The notes beneath the pieces are model-generated. The model worked only from the letters and a program-made list of their open reading frames with translations. It did no database searches and was not told where the DNA came from. Source: Dehalococcoidia bacterium (lineage in GTDB: Bacteria; Chloroflexota; Dehalococcoidia; Tepidiformales; Tepidiformaceae). Taken from it: a stretch of 64,000 bases of DNA. The first letter of the stretch is position 1, and each line of letters begins with the position of its first letter. This document shows positions 18,301 to 26,776 of this stretch, piece after piece. Where the stretch lies: assembly GCA_003104995.1 (NCBI GenBank), contig PQAO01000026.1, positions 242,359-306,358 on the forward strand, read 5' to 3'. Made by a program: the position numbers and the translations under genes.

Positions 18301-18406
18301 CAAGAAGCTCGCCGAAGATCTCAGGGAGGTGCTCGACGACGAACATGCCGAGCCGATGCCCGAGACCACGAGGCTGCTGGAAGAGGTGGTCCAGACACCG
18401 AGCTAA
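15374..18406 (+). CDS. Membrane-anchored LysM-SARP transcriptional regulator
   Basis: A 1010-residue multidomain protein. Three N-terminal membrane segments lie at about 19-41, 70-100 and 128-147. A LysM domain (about 189-245; YTVVRGDNLWRIAERYL) binds peptidoglycan-like glycans. A Pro/Thr-rich linker leads to a fourth membrane segment (about 322-345). A cytoplasmic middle region (about 370-670) looks like an FtsK/EccC-type fold with the P-loop lost: LVAGGRLEARELL stands where LVAGxxGSGKS would be. The C-terminus has an OmpR-like winged helix (about 762-850; FRAKLFGTFRVETDTGEV) and a bacterial transcriptional activator domain (about 860-1000). Four crossings put LysM outside and the DNA-binding part inside. 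By family it is a SARP-type activator; envelope sensing is inferred. Confidence 0.78.
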   Translation: MSTDWRFASERYEEDEGGWLGLVTFVAACIGVGVGLWWFTGPPTMLMSVPDWSYIREALGSSELRDRDVITVTTGIAWLIVGYVLLSVAVRLLFGAVVAVTGGAAWARAALQATSPLTIPVVRRMVDATLAGTIMVSATLHTPSAAFASSASTTAVVETRVPGQMVTFNGSTPTLATPTPALAAEAIPKTYTVVRGDNLWRIAERYLDDGFRWIDIWRLNQHRTMADERQFVDPNLIHPGWVLELPQDAVNLEPEAIAEGESLDVTPELESTPEPSPIPPTPSPTIVAPAPTAVPGGLVVPSDDDGGSGTELRPSLPSVPMPDGGAVAAAAAITVGGAAMLLVFRRLRQRAGHSNGAPERRPAGSGDAARVLATATALTSALSDLDFAAAEILLVRESDRYLEVTMECPPGDADALVESRYSLGRQLGCAVDGTVVGSTTVHLKLSRMNQLAAALLADTGGDSRPLLVPVGASDSGIYYLNLATVGSVLVAGGRLEARELLTSWFTTLDSLHPEGAVTAVADEAVWDPLGDCMELLPSPIDDDLAADSPAAFARWLEAKLIARGDDPDHPALLALMGPNGEPARAVAEMEGVLRRGPERGIFVIAFADVIDGIDTQRSFGAAILFGEDEQSGALNSITLTMAHLPPLHLEPVVVRRMVAHRPRKGAGEPVPGPHSPVPTPNGHGSAAEVWPEHEGEPFVGDGRPNVLDVVAPASTNGIHPANSDAPAIKEVRRPLHDGMDRQASLPIDALDGDEPGDDGGPPFRAKLFGTFRVETDTGEVDGWTIQKARELLAFLLAHGGSPVLRDTAAEALGLSGENQGGHPLPNAAYHARRALSRAVKDLEGEILVSARQRYVLRAGLFRTDVDAFDNHLARAERLQGYEALVAYQRALEICAADFLADEDYDWAGTYRHDYQKRFIAAAHRAAKLALDLRDPKLALRFYDAILQRDSIDEEAVRGAMQCHASLGDRNSAKRLYKKLAEDLREVLDDEHAEPMPETTRLLEEVVQTPS

Positions 18407-18490
18407 CGGCCGGTGAGACACGCAATGCCGCGTGACCCCAAGTTTCGCGTCAACTGTTGTCCGAAAAGCGAGCGAAGCTGAACTGCCGCG

Positions 18491-18496
18491 TATGAT
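18491..18496 (+). promoter_or_regulatory. Possible -10 element of the defence operon
   Basis: TATGAT at 18491-18496 lies 17 bases before the helicase ATG, in the 107-base gap after the LysM-SARP gene. I see no convincing -35 at 17 bp, so it would be an extended or activator-dependent promoter. Weak call. Confidence 0.25.
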
Positions 18497-18513
18497 GGAG
18501 CCGCGGGGACTGC

Positions 18514-21500
18514 ATGGCCAAGCTCGAGGAACTCCTACCGAACGCCGTTGTGAGCGGCCTACTACCCGATCGTCTCGTAACGGTCGTCGGCGTCCAGTGG
18601 TTTGGTTCGGACGCGCTCGAACTCACCTACAAGGACCCGGCCGGTAAGGTCGCTAACGAGCTGCTCTACAGGCACGATGAAGAGCGGCTCGAGATCGCCG
18701 AGATCGGACGCCCGTGGGCTTTCGATGGAGACGGCCACCTCCTGCGACTGGTCTCCGAGGCTCAGCGTATCCGCTTGGCCCACCTCTTCGACCCGCTTCT
18801 TGCCGTCCACACCTCGCTCGTCGATCCGCTCCCACATCAGATTACGGCGGTCTACGAGGAGATGCTGCGCCGCCAGCCGCTTCGGTTCCTCCTGGCCGAC
18901 GACCCCGGCGCGGGCAAGACCATCATGGCCGGTCTACTCATCAAAGAGCTGATCGTCCGCGGCGACCTCAAGCGCTGCCTGATCGTCTGTCCCGGCAGCC
19001 TCGTCGAGCAATGGCAGGATGAACTCTACCGCCGCTTCAACCTTCCCTTCGAGATCCTGACGAACGACAAACTCGAGGCGGCTCGAACCGGGAACTGGTT
19101 CGTCGAGAACGACCTGGCGATCGCCCGTCTCGACAAGCTGTCGAGGGACGAGAACGTTCAGCAGAAGCTCCAGGCGCCTGACTGCGGGTGGGATCTCGTC
19201 GTATGCGACGAGGCCCATAAGCTATCCGCGACCTACTTCAGTGGCGAGGTCAAGTACACGAAGCGGTACCACCTCGGGGAGCTCCTCGGGACGTTGACCC
19301 GCAACCTTCTCCTCATGACAGCCACGCCGCACAACGGCAAAGAAGCCGATTTCCAACTGTTTATGGCGCTGCTCGACAGCGACCGCTTCGAAGGCCGCTT
19401 CCGCGACGGTGTGCACGCTTCGGATGCGTCGGACCTGATGCGCCGAATGGTGAAGGAGAAGCTGGTCAAGTTCGACGCGACGCCGCTCTTCCCGGAGCGG
19501 ATCGCCCATACGGTGCCGTACAAGCTGTCCGAGCAGGAGGCTCGGCTCTACAAAGAGGTCACCGACTACGTTCGCGAGGAGTTCAACCGAGCTGAGGCGC
19601 TGCAGAACGACAAGCGGACCGGAACCGTCGGATTCGCGCTCACGATCCTCCAACGCCGTCTTGCATCCTCTCCCGCTGCCATCCACGAATCGCTGCGGAG
19701 GCGACGCGAAAAGCTGGAGGCGCGCATGCGCGAACTCGAGCTCCTGCAGCGCGGCGCTGCGCCCATGTCGCCGCTGACCGTGGCCGGCCCACTCCTGGAT
19801 GCCGACGATCTGGATGACTTGGATGACGCCCCAGACGATGAGGTGGAGGCGGCCGAAGAACAGGTTCTCGACCAGGCGACCGCCGCCCGGACGATTGTTG
19901 AGCTCGAGCACGAGATCGACACGCTCAAGCGCATCGAGTCGCTCGCCCTGAGCGTCCGTCGAAGCGGTGAGGATACGAAATGGAAGGAGCTATCGAGCCT
20001 CCTTGGCGAGATCTTCACGCCTGCCGCCATCGCGAATCACCTTGCAGAGGAGCGAGCGCCCTACGACGGCCAAGCCGTTGAGCCTCCCAAGTCGTCGCCT
20101 GCCCAGAAGCTGGTCATCTTCACGGAACACCGGGACACGCTCGCCTATCTCTACGAACGAATCTCCACGCTCCTCGGTCGCAGCGAAGCCATCGTCCAAA
20201 TTCACGGCAGCATGGGGCGGGAGGAACGGCTGAAGGCCCAGGAGGCTTTCCGGCACGACCCGCACGTGCAGGTGCTCCTCGCCACGGACGCTGCAGGCGA
20301 GGGCATCAACCTGCAACGCGCCCACCTGATGGTGAACTACGACCTGCCCTGGAATCCGAACCGTATCGAGCAGCGATTCGGGCGCATCCACCGGATCGGG
20401 CAGACGGAGGTCTGCCACCTCTGGAATCTCGTGGCCGACGAGACGCGCGAGGGCGAAGTGTACCGCACGCTTCTCGCAAAGCTCGAGGAGGCGCGGGGAA
20501 CGTTGCACGGGCAGGTGTTCGACGTCCTCGGCAAAGTGCACTTCGCCGGAGCATCGCTTCGCGATCTACTCGTCCAGGCGATCCGCTACGGCGAGCGCCC
20601 GGAGGTGCGGGCACGCCTCACACAGGCAGTCGAAAGCGCCTTCGACCCCGCCCACCTTCAAGAACTACTCGAAGACAATGCCCTCGCGCAGGACAGCATG
20701 GACGCGGCTCGCGTGCACAAGATCCGCGAGGACATGGAGCGAGCAGAGGCGCGGCGGTTGCAGCCGAACTACATCGAGTCGTTCTTCCTTGAGGCGTTCC
20801 GGCGCCTCGGCGGGACCATCCGCGAGCGCGAACCACGGCGGTTCGAGATCACGCACGTCCCGGCACCCGTCAGGAACCGGGACCGCACCATCGGCATCGG
20901 TGAGCCGGTGCTGTCGCGATACGAGCGAGTAGCGTTCGAGAAGTCGCTCCTCGCACCCCAGGGCCAACCCCTGGCGGCGTTCGTCTGCCCGGGGCATCCA
21001 CTCCTGGATGCCACACTTGACCTGACGATCGAGCGCCATCGCGACCTGCTGCGGCGCGGAGCAATTCTCGTGGACGAACGCGACCCGAACGAAGAGCCTC
21101 GCGTGCTCTTCTACCTTGAGCACGCCATCCAGGACGGGAGCCTAACGAGGGCAGGCGAACGCCGGGTCATCTCGAAGCAGATGCTCTACGTCGAAATCAG
21201 TCCGAACGGCGAGGCCCGTGGCCTCCAATACGCCCCTTACCTCGACTATCGTCCGCTGCGCGAGGACGAGCCTGGCGTAGAGCAGATCCTCGACCTGCCC
21301 GAGTGCGCGTGGATCAAGCGTGATCTCGAGCAGATGGCTGCCGGCTACGCGGTGGCAAACGTGGTACCCGGTCATATCACCGAGGTTCGTGACCGGAGGC
21401 TGGAGCTGATCCGGAAGACCGAGGCGGCGGTGAAGGAACGCCTGACGAAGGAAATCAACCATTGGGATCACCGGGCAGACGACCTCAAGCTCCAGGAGCA

Positions 21501-22092
21501 GGCGGGGAAGACGAATGCACGTCTGAATTCCAGCGAGGCGCGAAAGCGGGCCGATGGGCTTCAAGCACGGCTGGAAAAGCGCCTCGCCGAACTCAAGCTC
21601 GAAGCGCAGCTCTCGCCATTGCCGCCGGTGGTGCTCGGTGGCGTGCTGGTGATACCGGCCGGGCTCGTTGCCCGGCTAACCGGACGACAGCTTTCTGAGG
21701 CGCAGGCTGCCGTGGATACGCAGCTCGTCGGAGCCCGTGCGAGGACGATCATCATGGAAGCGGAGCGGCAGCTTGGCTTCCAGCCGGTAGATCGCGAGCA
21801 CGAGAAGCTGGGTTACGACATCGAGAGCCTCGGCAGTGACGGGCGCGTTCGCTTCATTGAGGTCAAAGGACGGGTCGCGGGCGCCGATACCGTCACTGTG
21901 ACCCGCAACGAGATCCTCTACTCCCTGAATCAGCCTGAGACCTTCATCCTCGCGATGGTGCAGTTCGCACCCGATGGCGGCCACTCCGTCCACTACCTGC
22001 GCAAGCCTTTCCGCCGCGAGCCTGACTTCGGCGTGACGAGCGTCAACTATGACTTTGCAGAGCTGCTTGCGCGGGCAGGTGAGGCAACATGA
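18514..22092 (+). CDS. SNF2-family helicase with C-terminal DUF3883 domain
   Basis: A 1192-residue superfamily 2 ATPase. Motif I is DDPGAGKTIMAG (about residues 129-140), motif II DEAHKLSA, motif III LLMTATPHNG, and motifs V-VI TDAAGEGINLQRAHL and RIEQRFGRIHRIGQ. All residues for ATP hydrolysis are present. The C-terminal about 110 residues contain RFIEVKGR and TRNEILYSLNQPETFILAMV, typical of DUF3883, a PD-(D/E)XK-like fold that may be a nuclease or DNA-binding part. SNF2-type helicases of this design accompany DNA methylases in anti-phage systems such as DISARM (DrmD), where they track along DNA. Here it leads an operon with DUF1156 methylase and DUF499 ATPase genes, so a restriction-like role is inferred. 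Confidence 0.85.
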   Translation: MAKLEELLPNAVVSGLLPDRLVTVVGVQWFGSDALELTYKDPAGKVANELLYRHDEERLEIAEIGRPWAFDGDGHLLRLVSEAQRIRLAHLFDPLLAVHTSLVDPLPHQITAVYEEMLRRQPLRFLLADDPGAGKTIMAGLLIKELIVRGDLKRCLIVCPGSLVEQWQDELYRRFNLPFEILTNDKLEAARTGNWFVENDLAIARLDKLSRDENVQQKLQAPDCGWDLVVCDEAHKLSATYFSGEVKYTKRYHLGELLGTLTRNLLLMTATPHNGKEADFQLFMALLDSDRFEGRFRDGVHASDASDLMRRMVKEKLVKFDATPLFPERIAHTVPYKLSEQEARLYKEVTDYVREEFNRAEALQNDKRTGTVGFALTILQRRLASSPAAIHESLRRRREKLEARMRELELLQRGAAPMSPLTVAGPLLDADDLDDLDDAPDDEVEAAEEQVLDQATAARTIVELEHEIDTLKRIESLALSVRRSGEDTKWKELSSLLGEIFTPAAIANHLAEERAPYDGQAVEPPKSSPAQKLVIFTEHRDTLAYLYERISTLLGRSEAIVQIHGSMGREERLKAQEAFRHDPHVQVLLATDAAGEGINLQRAHLMVNYDLPWNPNRIEQRFGRIHRIGQTEVCHLWNLVADETREGEVYRTLLAKLEEARGTLHGQVFDVLGKVHFAGASLRDLLVQAIRYGERPEVRARLTQAVESAFDPAHLQELLEDNALAQDSMDAARVHKIREDMERAEARRLQPNYIESFFLEAFRRLGGTIREREPRRFEITHVPAPVRNRDRTIGIGEPVLSRYERVAFEKSLLAPQGQPLAAFVCPGHPLLDATLDLTIERHRDLLRRGAILVDERDPNEEPRVLFYLEHAIQDGSLTRAGERRVISKQMLYVEISPNGEARGLQYAPYLDYRPLREDEPGVEQILDLPECAWIKRDLEQMAAGYAVANVVPGHITEVRDRRLELIRKTEAAVKERLTKEINHWDHRADDLKLQEQAGKTNARLNSSEARKRADGLQARLEKRLAELKLEAQLSPLPPVVLGGVLVIPAGLVARLTGRQLSEAQAAVDTQLVGARARTIIMEAERQLGFQPVDREHEKLGYDIESLGSDGRVRFIEVKGRVAGADTVTVTRNEILYSLNQPETFILAMVQFAPDGGHSVHYLRKPFRREPDFGVTSVNYDFAELLARAGEAT

Positions 22093-22195
22093 ATAGCTTC
22101 GAGATGGGTTCCCGAGCAAACAGCCTGCCACCGGGCGAACCGATCACGGCGGCCGGCCCAACGCGTCGATGTCCCGGATACACTAAGGGGTGACC

Positions 22196-22801
22196 ATGAT
22201 GAGGAACGATCCGGCTCGCCAAGCGATCTTCACGGTCGGCCACTCTGTCCATTCGCCGGAACGGTTTATCGACCTTTTGAGAGATGCGGGGGTTGAGGCG
22301 GTCGTTGATGTGCGCTCCCAGCCGTTCTCGCGACAGCACCCTCACTTCGATCGGAGACAGCTTCGGGAGCTCTTGCGCAGCGCTGGGATCAGCTATGCGT
22401 TCATGGGCGATACTTTGGGTGGGCGACCGCAGGACTCCTCCATGTATGACTCAGAAGGGCATGTCGACTACGCGCGAGTAGCAGCCAGTGCTGCCTATCA
22501 GTCCGGCGTTAGCAAACTTCTCAAGTCCATCGGGAAGTACCGTCTCGCGCTCCTCTGTTCAGAGGAAGACCCAGCACAGTGCCATCGGCATTTGCTAGTC
22601 GCAAAGACACTCGTCCAGCGTGGGTGCCCCGCGGACGATATTGTTCATATCCGCTCAAGGGGTCGACGAGTTACCGAGTCCGAGCTTGTTCACCAACTCG
22701 GGCTTGCCTTCGAAGGGGGGGCGAAGTGGAGATCGCCACAATCGGTTTTACACAAAGTTCAGCGGAGCACTTCTTCGAGCGACTACGCCGTGCAGGGGTA
22801 A
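22196..22801 (+). CDS. DUF488-family protein (first copy)
   Basis: About 201 residues. It opens with the DUF488 pattern FTVGHSVHSPERFIDLLRDAG and VVDVRSQPFSRQHPHFDR, and carries the second family signature LLCSEEDPAQCHRHLL. The role of DUF488 is not established. It recurs in defence islands and some members are fused to or encoded beside nucleases and methylases. AAGGGG at 22185-22190 serves ATG 22196 (or ATG 22199); GTG 22190 is less likely because it lies inside that site. The last 76 bases overlap the second DUF488 gene in another frame, so its C-terminal tail (SPQSVLHKVQRSTSSSDY) is probably dispensable. Confidence 0.78.
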   Translation: MMRNDPARQAIFTVGHSVHSPERFIDLLRDAGVEAVVDVRSQPFSRQHPHFDRRQLRELLRSAGISYAFMGDTLGGRPQDSSMYDSEGHVDYARVAASAAYQSGVSKLLKSIGKYRLALLCSEEDPAQCHRHLLVAKTLVQRGCPADDIVHIRSRGRRVTESELVHQLGLAFEGGAKWRSPQSVLHKVQRSTSSSDYAVQG

Positions 22802-23163
22802 AACGCCTGCTCGACATCCGACTGAACAACGTGTCGCAGCTCGCCGGCTTTGCCAAAGGCAAGGATCTGGCTTTCTTCGCACGGGAGATTCTCGGCGCGA
22901 CCTACGAGCACGATCTGCGCTTGGCCCCTACGCAAGCGATGCTCGACGCCTACAGAAAGGACCGAAAATCCTGGAGTTGGTACGAGCGCACGTTCCTCGA
23001 CCTCATGGAAGACCGCGGTGTGCCGGCTTGCCTTGATCCCGCACCGTTCCGCGAGCGCAAGACGGCCCTCCTTTGCAGCGAAGCCACTGCCCAGCGCTGC
23101 CATCGGCGCCTGGTCGCCGAGACACTCGTGGACGCCTGGGGCGCCGACGTGGAGCACCTCTAA
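22726..23163 (+). CDS. DUF488-family protein (second copy)
   Basis: A 145-residue protein with the same family marks as its neighbour: IATIGFTQSSAEHFFERLRRAG, LLDIRLNN, and LLCSEATAQRCHRRLVAETL. The two DUF488 proteins are clearly divergent and not a recent duplication. GTG 22726 follows AAGGGGGG at 22713-22720 at 5 bases, giving a complete DUF488 domain. It overlaps the first copy by 76 bases. Its stop overlaps the next start as TAATG. Paired DUF488 genes may make a heterodimer; this is inferred. Confidence 0.78.
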   Translation: MEIATIGFTQSSAEHFFERLRRAGVKRLLDIRLNNVSQLAGFAKGKDLAFFAREILGATYEHDLRLAPTQAMLDAYRKDRKSWSWYERTFLDLMEDRGVPACLDPAPFRERKTALLCSEATAQRCHRRLVAETLVDAWGADVEHL

Positions 23164-23900
23164 TGGAAATGCTCATCACCGATCTAACTCGGATGCAGAA
23201 TCAACACATCTGCGTAGCTGGTATCGATCTGGGCTCGGGTAAACGCGTGCGCCCGGTTCTAGCTGGGGGAGCGCAATTCTCGTTGGATATGGCGCGCCAC
23301 CATGGCGGACCCTTCGACATCCGGCGAGTGGTCGATCTGGGTGAAACCAAGCCAGTACCCTCACCTCCTGAGATCGAGGACGTGGAGGTGTCTCCGTCTG
23401 CAATTCGACGCATTCGGCTCATGCCGCCCCCCGACTTCCTCACCCACCTATCGTCCGCTGCCATCCCCAATGCTCAGACAGCGATTGGGCCAGCGCTGAA
23501 GAGGCACTTGAATGGGACAAGCATGGTCTGTCCCGAGGGACAAGGCGAGTGCTCGTTGGCCATTCAGCTAGCGAACAAGGAGTTTCAGGTTACTGTTGAT
23601 GGTTTCGGCAGATTACGGGCAGCTTGGGCAAACGGTATCAATCTCAGCATCACAGACCTACGGCTATACGAGGCAGACGGCGCCACCCCAGACCAAGATG
23701 AGATTACGGCACTGCAGAAGCGTCTAGCCGCACACTTCTCACAGTCGCGAGCGGTCTACATTGCTTTCGGTTTGACGCGTCCAGTTTCCCTTCCGCGGAC
23801 AGGCGATGCCACCGTGTACCACTGGCTTCAGGTCAACTCCATCCATCTCGAGGACAACCTGAGCTGGCGGTTGCCGAAGCTACCCGAAGGAGTCAGCTGA
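23163..23900 (+). CDS. Defence-operon protein, possible dual-OB domain protein
   Basis: A 245-residue cytoplasmic protein with no signal peptide or membrane segment. The N-terminus ITDLTRMQNQHICVAGIDLGSGKRVRPVL resembles the start of dual OB-fold (DuOB) proteins, which occur in nucleic-acid-related conflict systems. A second beta-rich part ends with AVYIAFGLTRPV and DATVYHWLQVNSIHLE. I recognise the family only tentatively and see no catalytic motif. It is locked in the operon by 1-base overlaps on both sides (TAATG and TGATG), so it is a stoichiometric partner. A single-stranded DNA or RNA-binding specificity factor is one possible role. Confidence 0.55.
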   Translation: MEMLITDLTRMQNQHICVAGIDLGSGKRVRPVLAGGAQFSLDMARHHGGPFDIRRVVDLGETKPVPSPPEIEDVEVSPSAIRRIRLMPPPDFLTHLSSAAIPNAQTAIGPALKRHLNGTSMVCPEGQGECSLAIQLANKEFQVTVDGFGRLRAAWANGINLSITDLRLYEADGATPDQDEITALQKRLAAHFSQSRAVYIAFGLTRPVSLPRTGDATVYHWLQVNSIHLEDNLSWRLPKLPEGVS

Positions 23901-26767
23901 TGACCATCACCCGCAAGAAGCTCATTGAGGTGGCGCTGCCACTGGATGCCATCAACGTCGCGAGTGCGCGGGAGAAGAGCATTCGGCATGGGCACCCGAG
24001 CACACTGCACCTGTGGTGGGCACGGCGGCCGCTGGCAGCGGCGCGAGCGGTCATCTTCTCGCAGATGGTCGACGATCCATCGGCGGTGCCGGAGGAGTTT
24101 CCGACCGAGGAGGCGCAGGAGGCCGAGCGGCAGCGGCTCTTTCGGCTGATCGAGCAGCTTGTGCTGTGGGAGAACACGACGAACGAGGGCGTGCTCCAGC
24201 GGGCTCGCGACGAGATCTGGCGAAGCTGGCGGAGGGCTTGCGTGGATAACGCCGATCACCCTCAGGCGGCGGAGCTGTTCAACCCGGACAAGCTGCCCGC
24301 GTTCCATGACCCGTTCGCCGGAGGCGGCTCGTTGCCGCTGGAGGCGCAGCGGCTGGGGCTGGAGGCGTACGCGAGCGACCTCAACCCGGTCGCCGTCCTC
24401 ATCAACAAGGCGATGATCGAGATCCCGCCGAAGTTCGCCGGGATGCCGCCCGTAAACCCCGAGTCACGCAAGGGCGCAGGCTCGACCGCCGCCGCGTGGA
24501 AGGGCGCCGCCGGGCTGGCAGAGGACGTGCGCTACTACGGCAAGTGGATGCGCGACGAGGCCGAGAAGCGCATCGGCCACCTCTACCCGAAGGTGGCCGT
24601 CACGCCAGAGATGGCGGTGGAACGGCCTGACCTGAAGCCTTACGAGGGACGCGAGCTCGTGGTGATCGCCTGGCTGTGGGCACGAACCGTCAAATGCCCG
24701 AATCCTGGCTGTGCCAGAGCAATGCCGTTGCTTTCATCATTTGTTCTGTCGTCCAAATCGGGACAGACATATTATCTCCACCCTGAGATCAGCGGTGATC
24801 GCGCGAGTTTCCAGATACGGAGCACCGCACCATCAATCGGGGACCCAAAACAGGGCTACAAGCGAGGCGTCTCCGGAATATTTGAGTGCGCATTTTGTGG
24901 AACGATTACGAGCAGAAACTATGTCGCTGAGGAGGCCGTCACGCGAGGGTTGGGGATCATGCCAACAGCAGTCATCGCTCAAGGTAACCGCGGTCGTGTC
25001 TATCTCCCAGCCGACGCAAGTCATCCACCCCAAGATATCCCGAGCATCGACACAATTGGGCTTGACGTTGAGTTTTCCCCCAACCCGAGAGAAACATGGT
25101 GTCGCAACTTCGGACTCTTACGACCCGTGGACCTTTTCACGCAGCGTCAGCTTGTGGCACTCAGTACTCTATCGGACCTAGTTCAAGAGATTCGAACACA
25201 TATCAAGGACGACGCGCGTCGCGCTGCGCTACCCGACGATGGAAACGCTCTTGGCAAAGGGGGAACGGGCGCTGATGGATATTCAGAAGCCGTGTCCATC
25301 TATCTATCCTTTGCAATCTCCAAGGTGGCGAACATCGGATCGACTCTCGCTTCATGGATGAGTGATCGCGGAGCGTTCCGCGAAACGTTTGCGAGACAAG
25401 TGCTACCGATGGTTTGGGACTTTGCCGAAGCGAATCCGTTTGCGGATACCGGTGGCAGTTTGCTCACCGTTATTGACAAAGAAGCCCTGGCTATTGGAAC
25501 GTTTCCATCGTACCCAACGGGAGTCTCCGTACAACAAGATGCCGCAACCAAGCAGGAGCACGCTGGGATAATCGTCTCTACCGATCCACCGTACTACGAC
25601 AATATCGGTTATGCAGATCTTTCCGACTTCTTCTATGTATGGCTACGCAGGTCACTAAAGGGCGTGTACCATGACCTTTTCAACACGATGGTCGTACCGA
25701 AAGCAGAAGAACTTGTCGCCCTATCCTATCGACATGGAAGCAAGCAGAGGGCAGAAGACTTCTTTCTTAATGGCATGACCAAATCGATGAGTCATCTTGC
25801 GGATCAGGCCCATCCAGCATTCCCTACGACGATCTATTACGCGGTGAAACAGGCGGAGACTAAAGGGAATGATGGTATCGCTAGTACAGGCTGGGACATA
25901 TTCCTTGATGCTGTTATTCGCGCTGGTTTTGCGCTAACTGGAACTTGGCCCGTGCGTACCGAAGGTGCTGGGCGGATGATTGCGTGGGGCAATAGCGTCC
26001 TCGCATCTAGCATTGTTCTCGTTTGCCGTCGACAGTCAGTCGACGCATCCAGTGCTACTCGACGCGAGTTCGTCGCCGCCCTGCGCTCCGAGCTACCTCT
26101 CGCACTAACCAGCATGCAACATGGGAACATCGCACCAGTTGACCTCGCGCAGGCAGCCATTGGCCCAGGAATGGCAGTCTTCACCCGCTATTCGAGGGTG
26201 CTGGACGCCTCGGGCGAGCAGATGAAGGTGCGGGAGGCGCTGGCGCTCATCAACCAGGTACTGGACGAGGCGCTGGCGGAGCAGGAGGGTGACTTCGATG
26301 CCGATAGTCGCTGGGCTCTCGCGTGGTTCGAGCAAGTGGGCTTCGATGAGGGCCAATACGGCGTCGCCGAAACGCTGAGCAAGGCGAAGAACACCAGCGT
26401 AGAGGGGCTCGTTGAGGCTGGTGTCCTAGCATCGGGGCGGGGCACAGTCCGGCTCTTGCGGCCCACCGAACTGAAGGTGGACTGGGACCCGGAGAACGAC
26501 CGCAGACTCACCGCCTGGGAGAGCGTCCACCAGCTTGTGCACGCGTTGGAAACCGGCGGCGAGCCGGCGGCGGCAGCGCTGGCCGCGAAGCTCGGGAGCC
26601 ACGCCGAGACAGCTCGTGAACTCTGCTATCGTCTCTACACCCTTTGCGAGCGCAAAAAACGCGCCTCCGAAGCGCTCTCCTACAACGCCCTCGTTCAGAG
26701 CTGGCCGGAGATCATGCGCCTCGCCCAGGAGACACCACGCGACCAGCTACAAGGTACGTTGCTTTAG
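23900..26767 (+). CDS. DUF1156-family adenine-specific DNA methylase
   Basis: A 955-residue N6-adenine methyltransferase. The N-terminal DUF1156 domain (about 1-75) has LPLDAINVASAREKSIRHG and LHLWWARRPLAAARA. The SAM-binding motif is DPFAGGGSLPLEAQRLG (about residues 138-154) and the catalytic motif is TDPPYYDN (about 560-567). A cysteine pair set (CPNPGCARAMP and CAFCGTI) forms a zinc-ribbon-like insert. In predicted defence systems this protein modifies host DNA so that partner ATPases and helicases attack unmodified phage DNA. The middle of the gene (about 24690-26170) is distinctly AT-richer than both ends: one 60-base line has 25 G/C (24721-24780), against 40 for 24541-24600. This suggests the catalytic and recognition core was replaced by recombination. 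Confidence 0.88.
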   Translation: MTITRKKLIEVALPLDAINVASAREKSIRHGHPSTLHLWWARRPLAAARAVIFSQMVDDPSAVPEEFPTEEAQEAERQRLFRLIEQLVLWENTTNEGVLQRARDEIWRSWRRACVDNADHPQAAELFNPDKLPAFHDPFAGGGSLPLEAQRLGLEAYASDLNPVAVLINKAMIEIPPKFAGMPPVNPESRKGAGSTAAAWKGAAGLAEDVRYYGKWMRDEAEKRIGHLYPKVAVTPEMAVERPDLKPYEGRELVVIAWLWARTVKCPNPGCARAMPLLSSFVLSSKSGQTYYLHPEISGDRASFQIRSTAPSIGDPKQGYKRGVSGIFECAFCGTITSRNYVAEEAVTRGLGIMPTAVIAQGNRGRVYLPADASHPPQDIPSIDTIGLDVEFSPNPRETWCRNFGLLRPVDLFTQRQLVALSTLSDLVQEIRTHIKDDARRAALPDDGNALGKGGTGADGYSEAVSIYLSFAISKVANIGSTLASWMSDRGAFRETFARQVLPMVWDFAEANPFADTGGSLLTVIDKEALAIGTFPSYPTGVSVQQDAATKQEHAGIIVSTDPPYYDNIGYADLSDFFYVWLRRSLKGVYHDLFNTMVVPKAEELVALSYRHGSKQRAEDFFLNGMTKSMSHLADQAHPAFPTTIYYAVKQAETKGNDGIASTGWDIFLDAVIRAGFALTGTWPVRTEGAGRMIAWGNSVLASSIVLVCRRQSVDASSATRREFVAALRSELPLALTSMQHGNIAPVDLAQAAIGPGMAVFTRYSRVLDASGEQMKVREALALINQVLDEALAEQEGDFDADSRWALAWFEQVGFDEGQYGVAETLSKAKNTSVEGLVEAGVLASGRGTVRLLRPTELKVDWDPENDRRLTAWESVHQLVHALETGGEPAAAALAAKLGSHAETARELCYRLYTLCERKKRASEALSYNALVQSWPEIMRLAQETPRDQLQGTLL

Positions 26768-26776
26768 GAGTCGAGC

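Noticed and set aside
25493..25500. Single ATTGGAAC octamer inside the methylase
   Set aside because: Isolated, unphased and within coding sequence. A further single copy lies at 39685-39692 in VirB4. Chance matches are expected.
18514..26767. DISARM or BREX assignment for the defence cassette
   Set aside because: No DUF1998 protein, PLD protein or C5 methylase for DISARM, and no PglZ or BrxC-type set for BREX. Only single components are shared.
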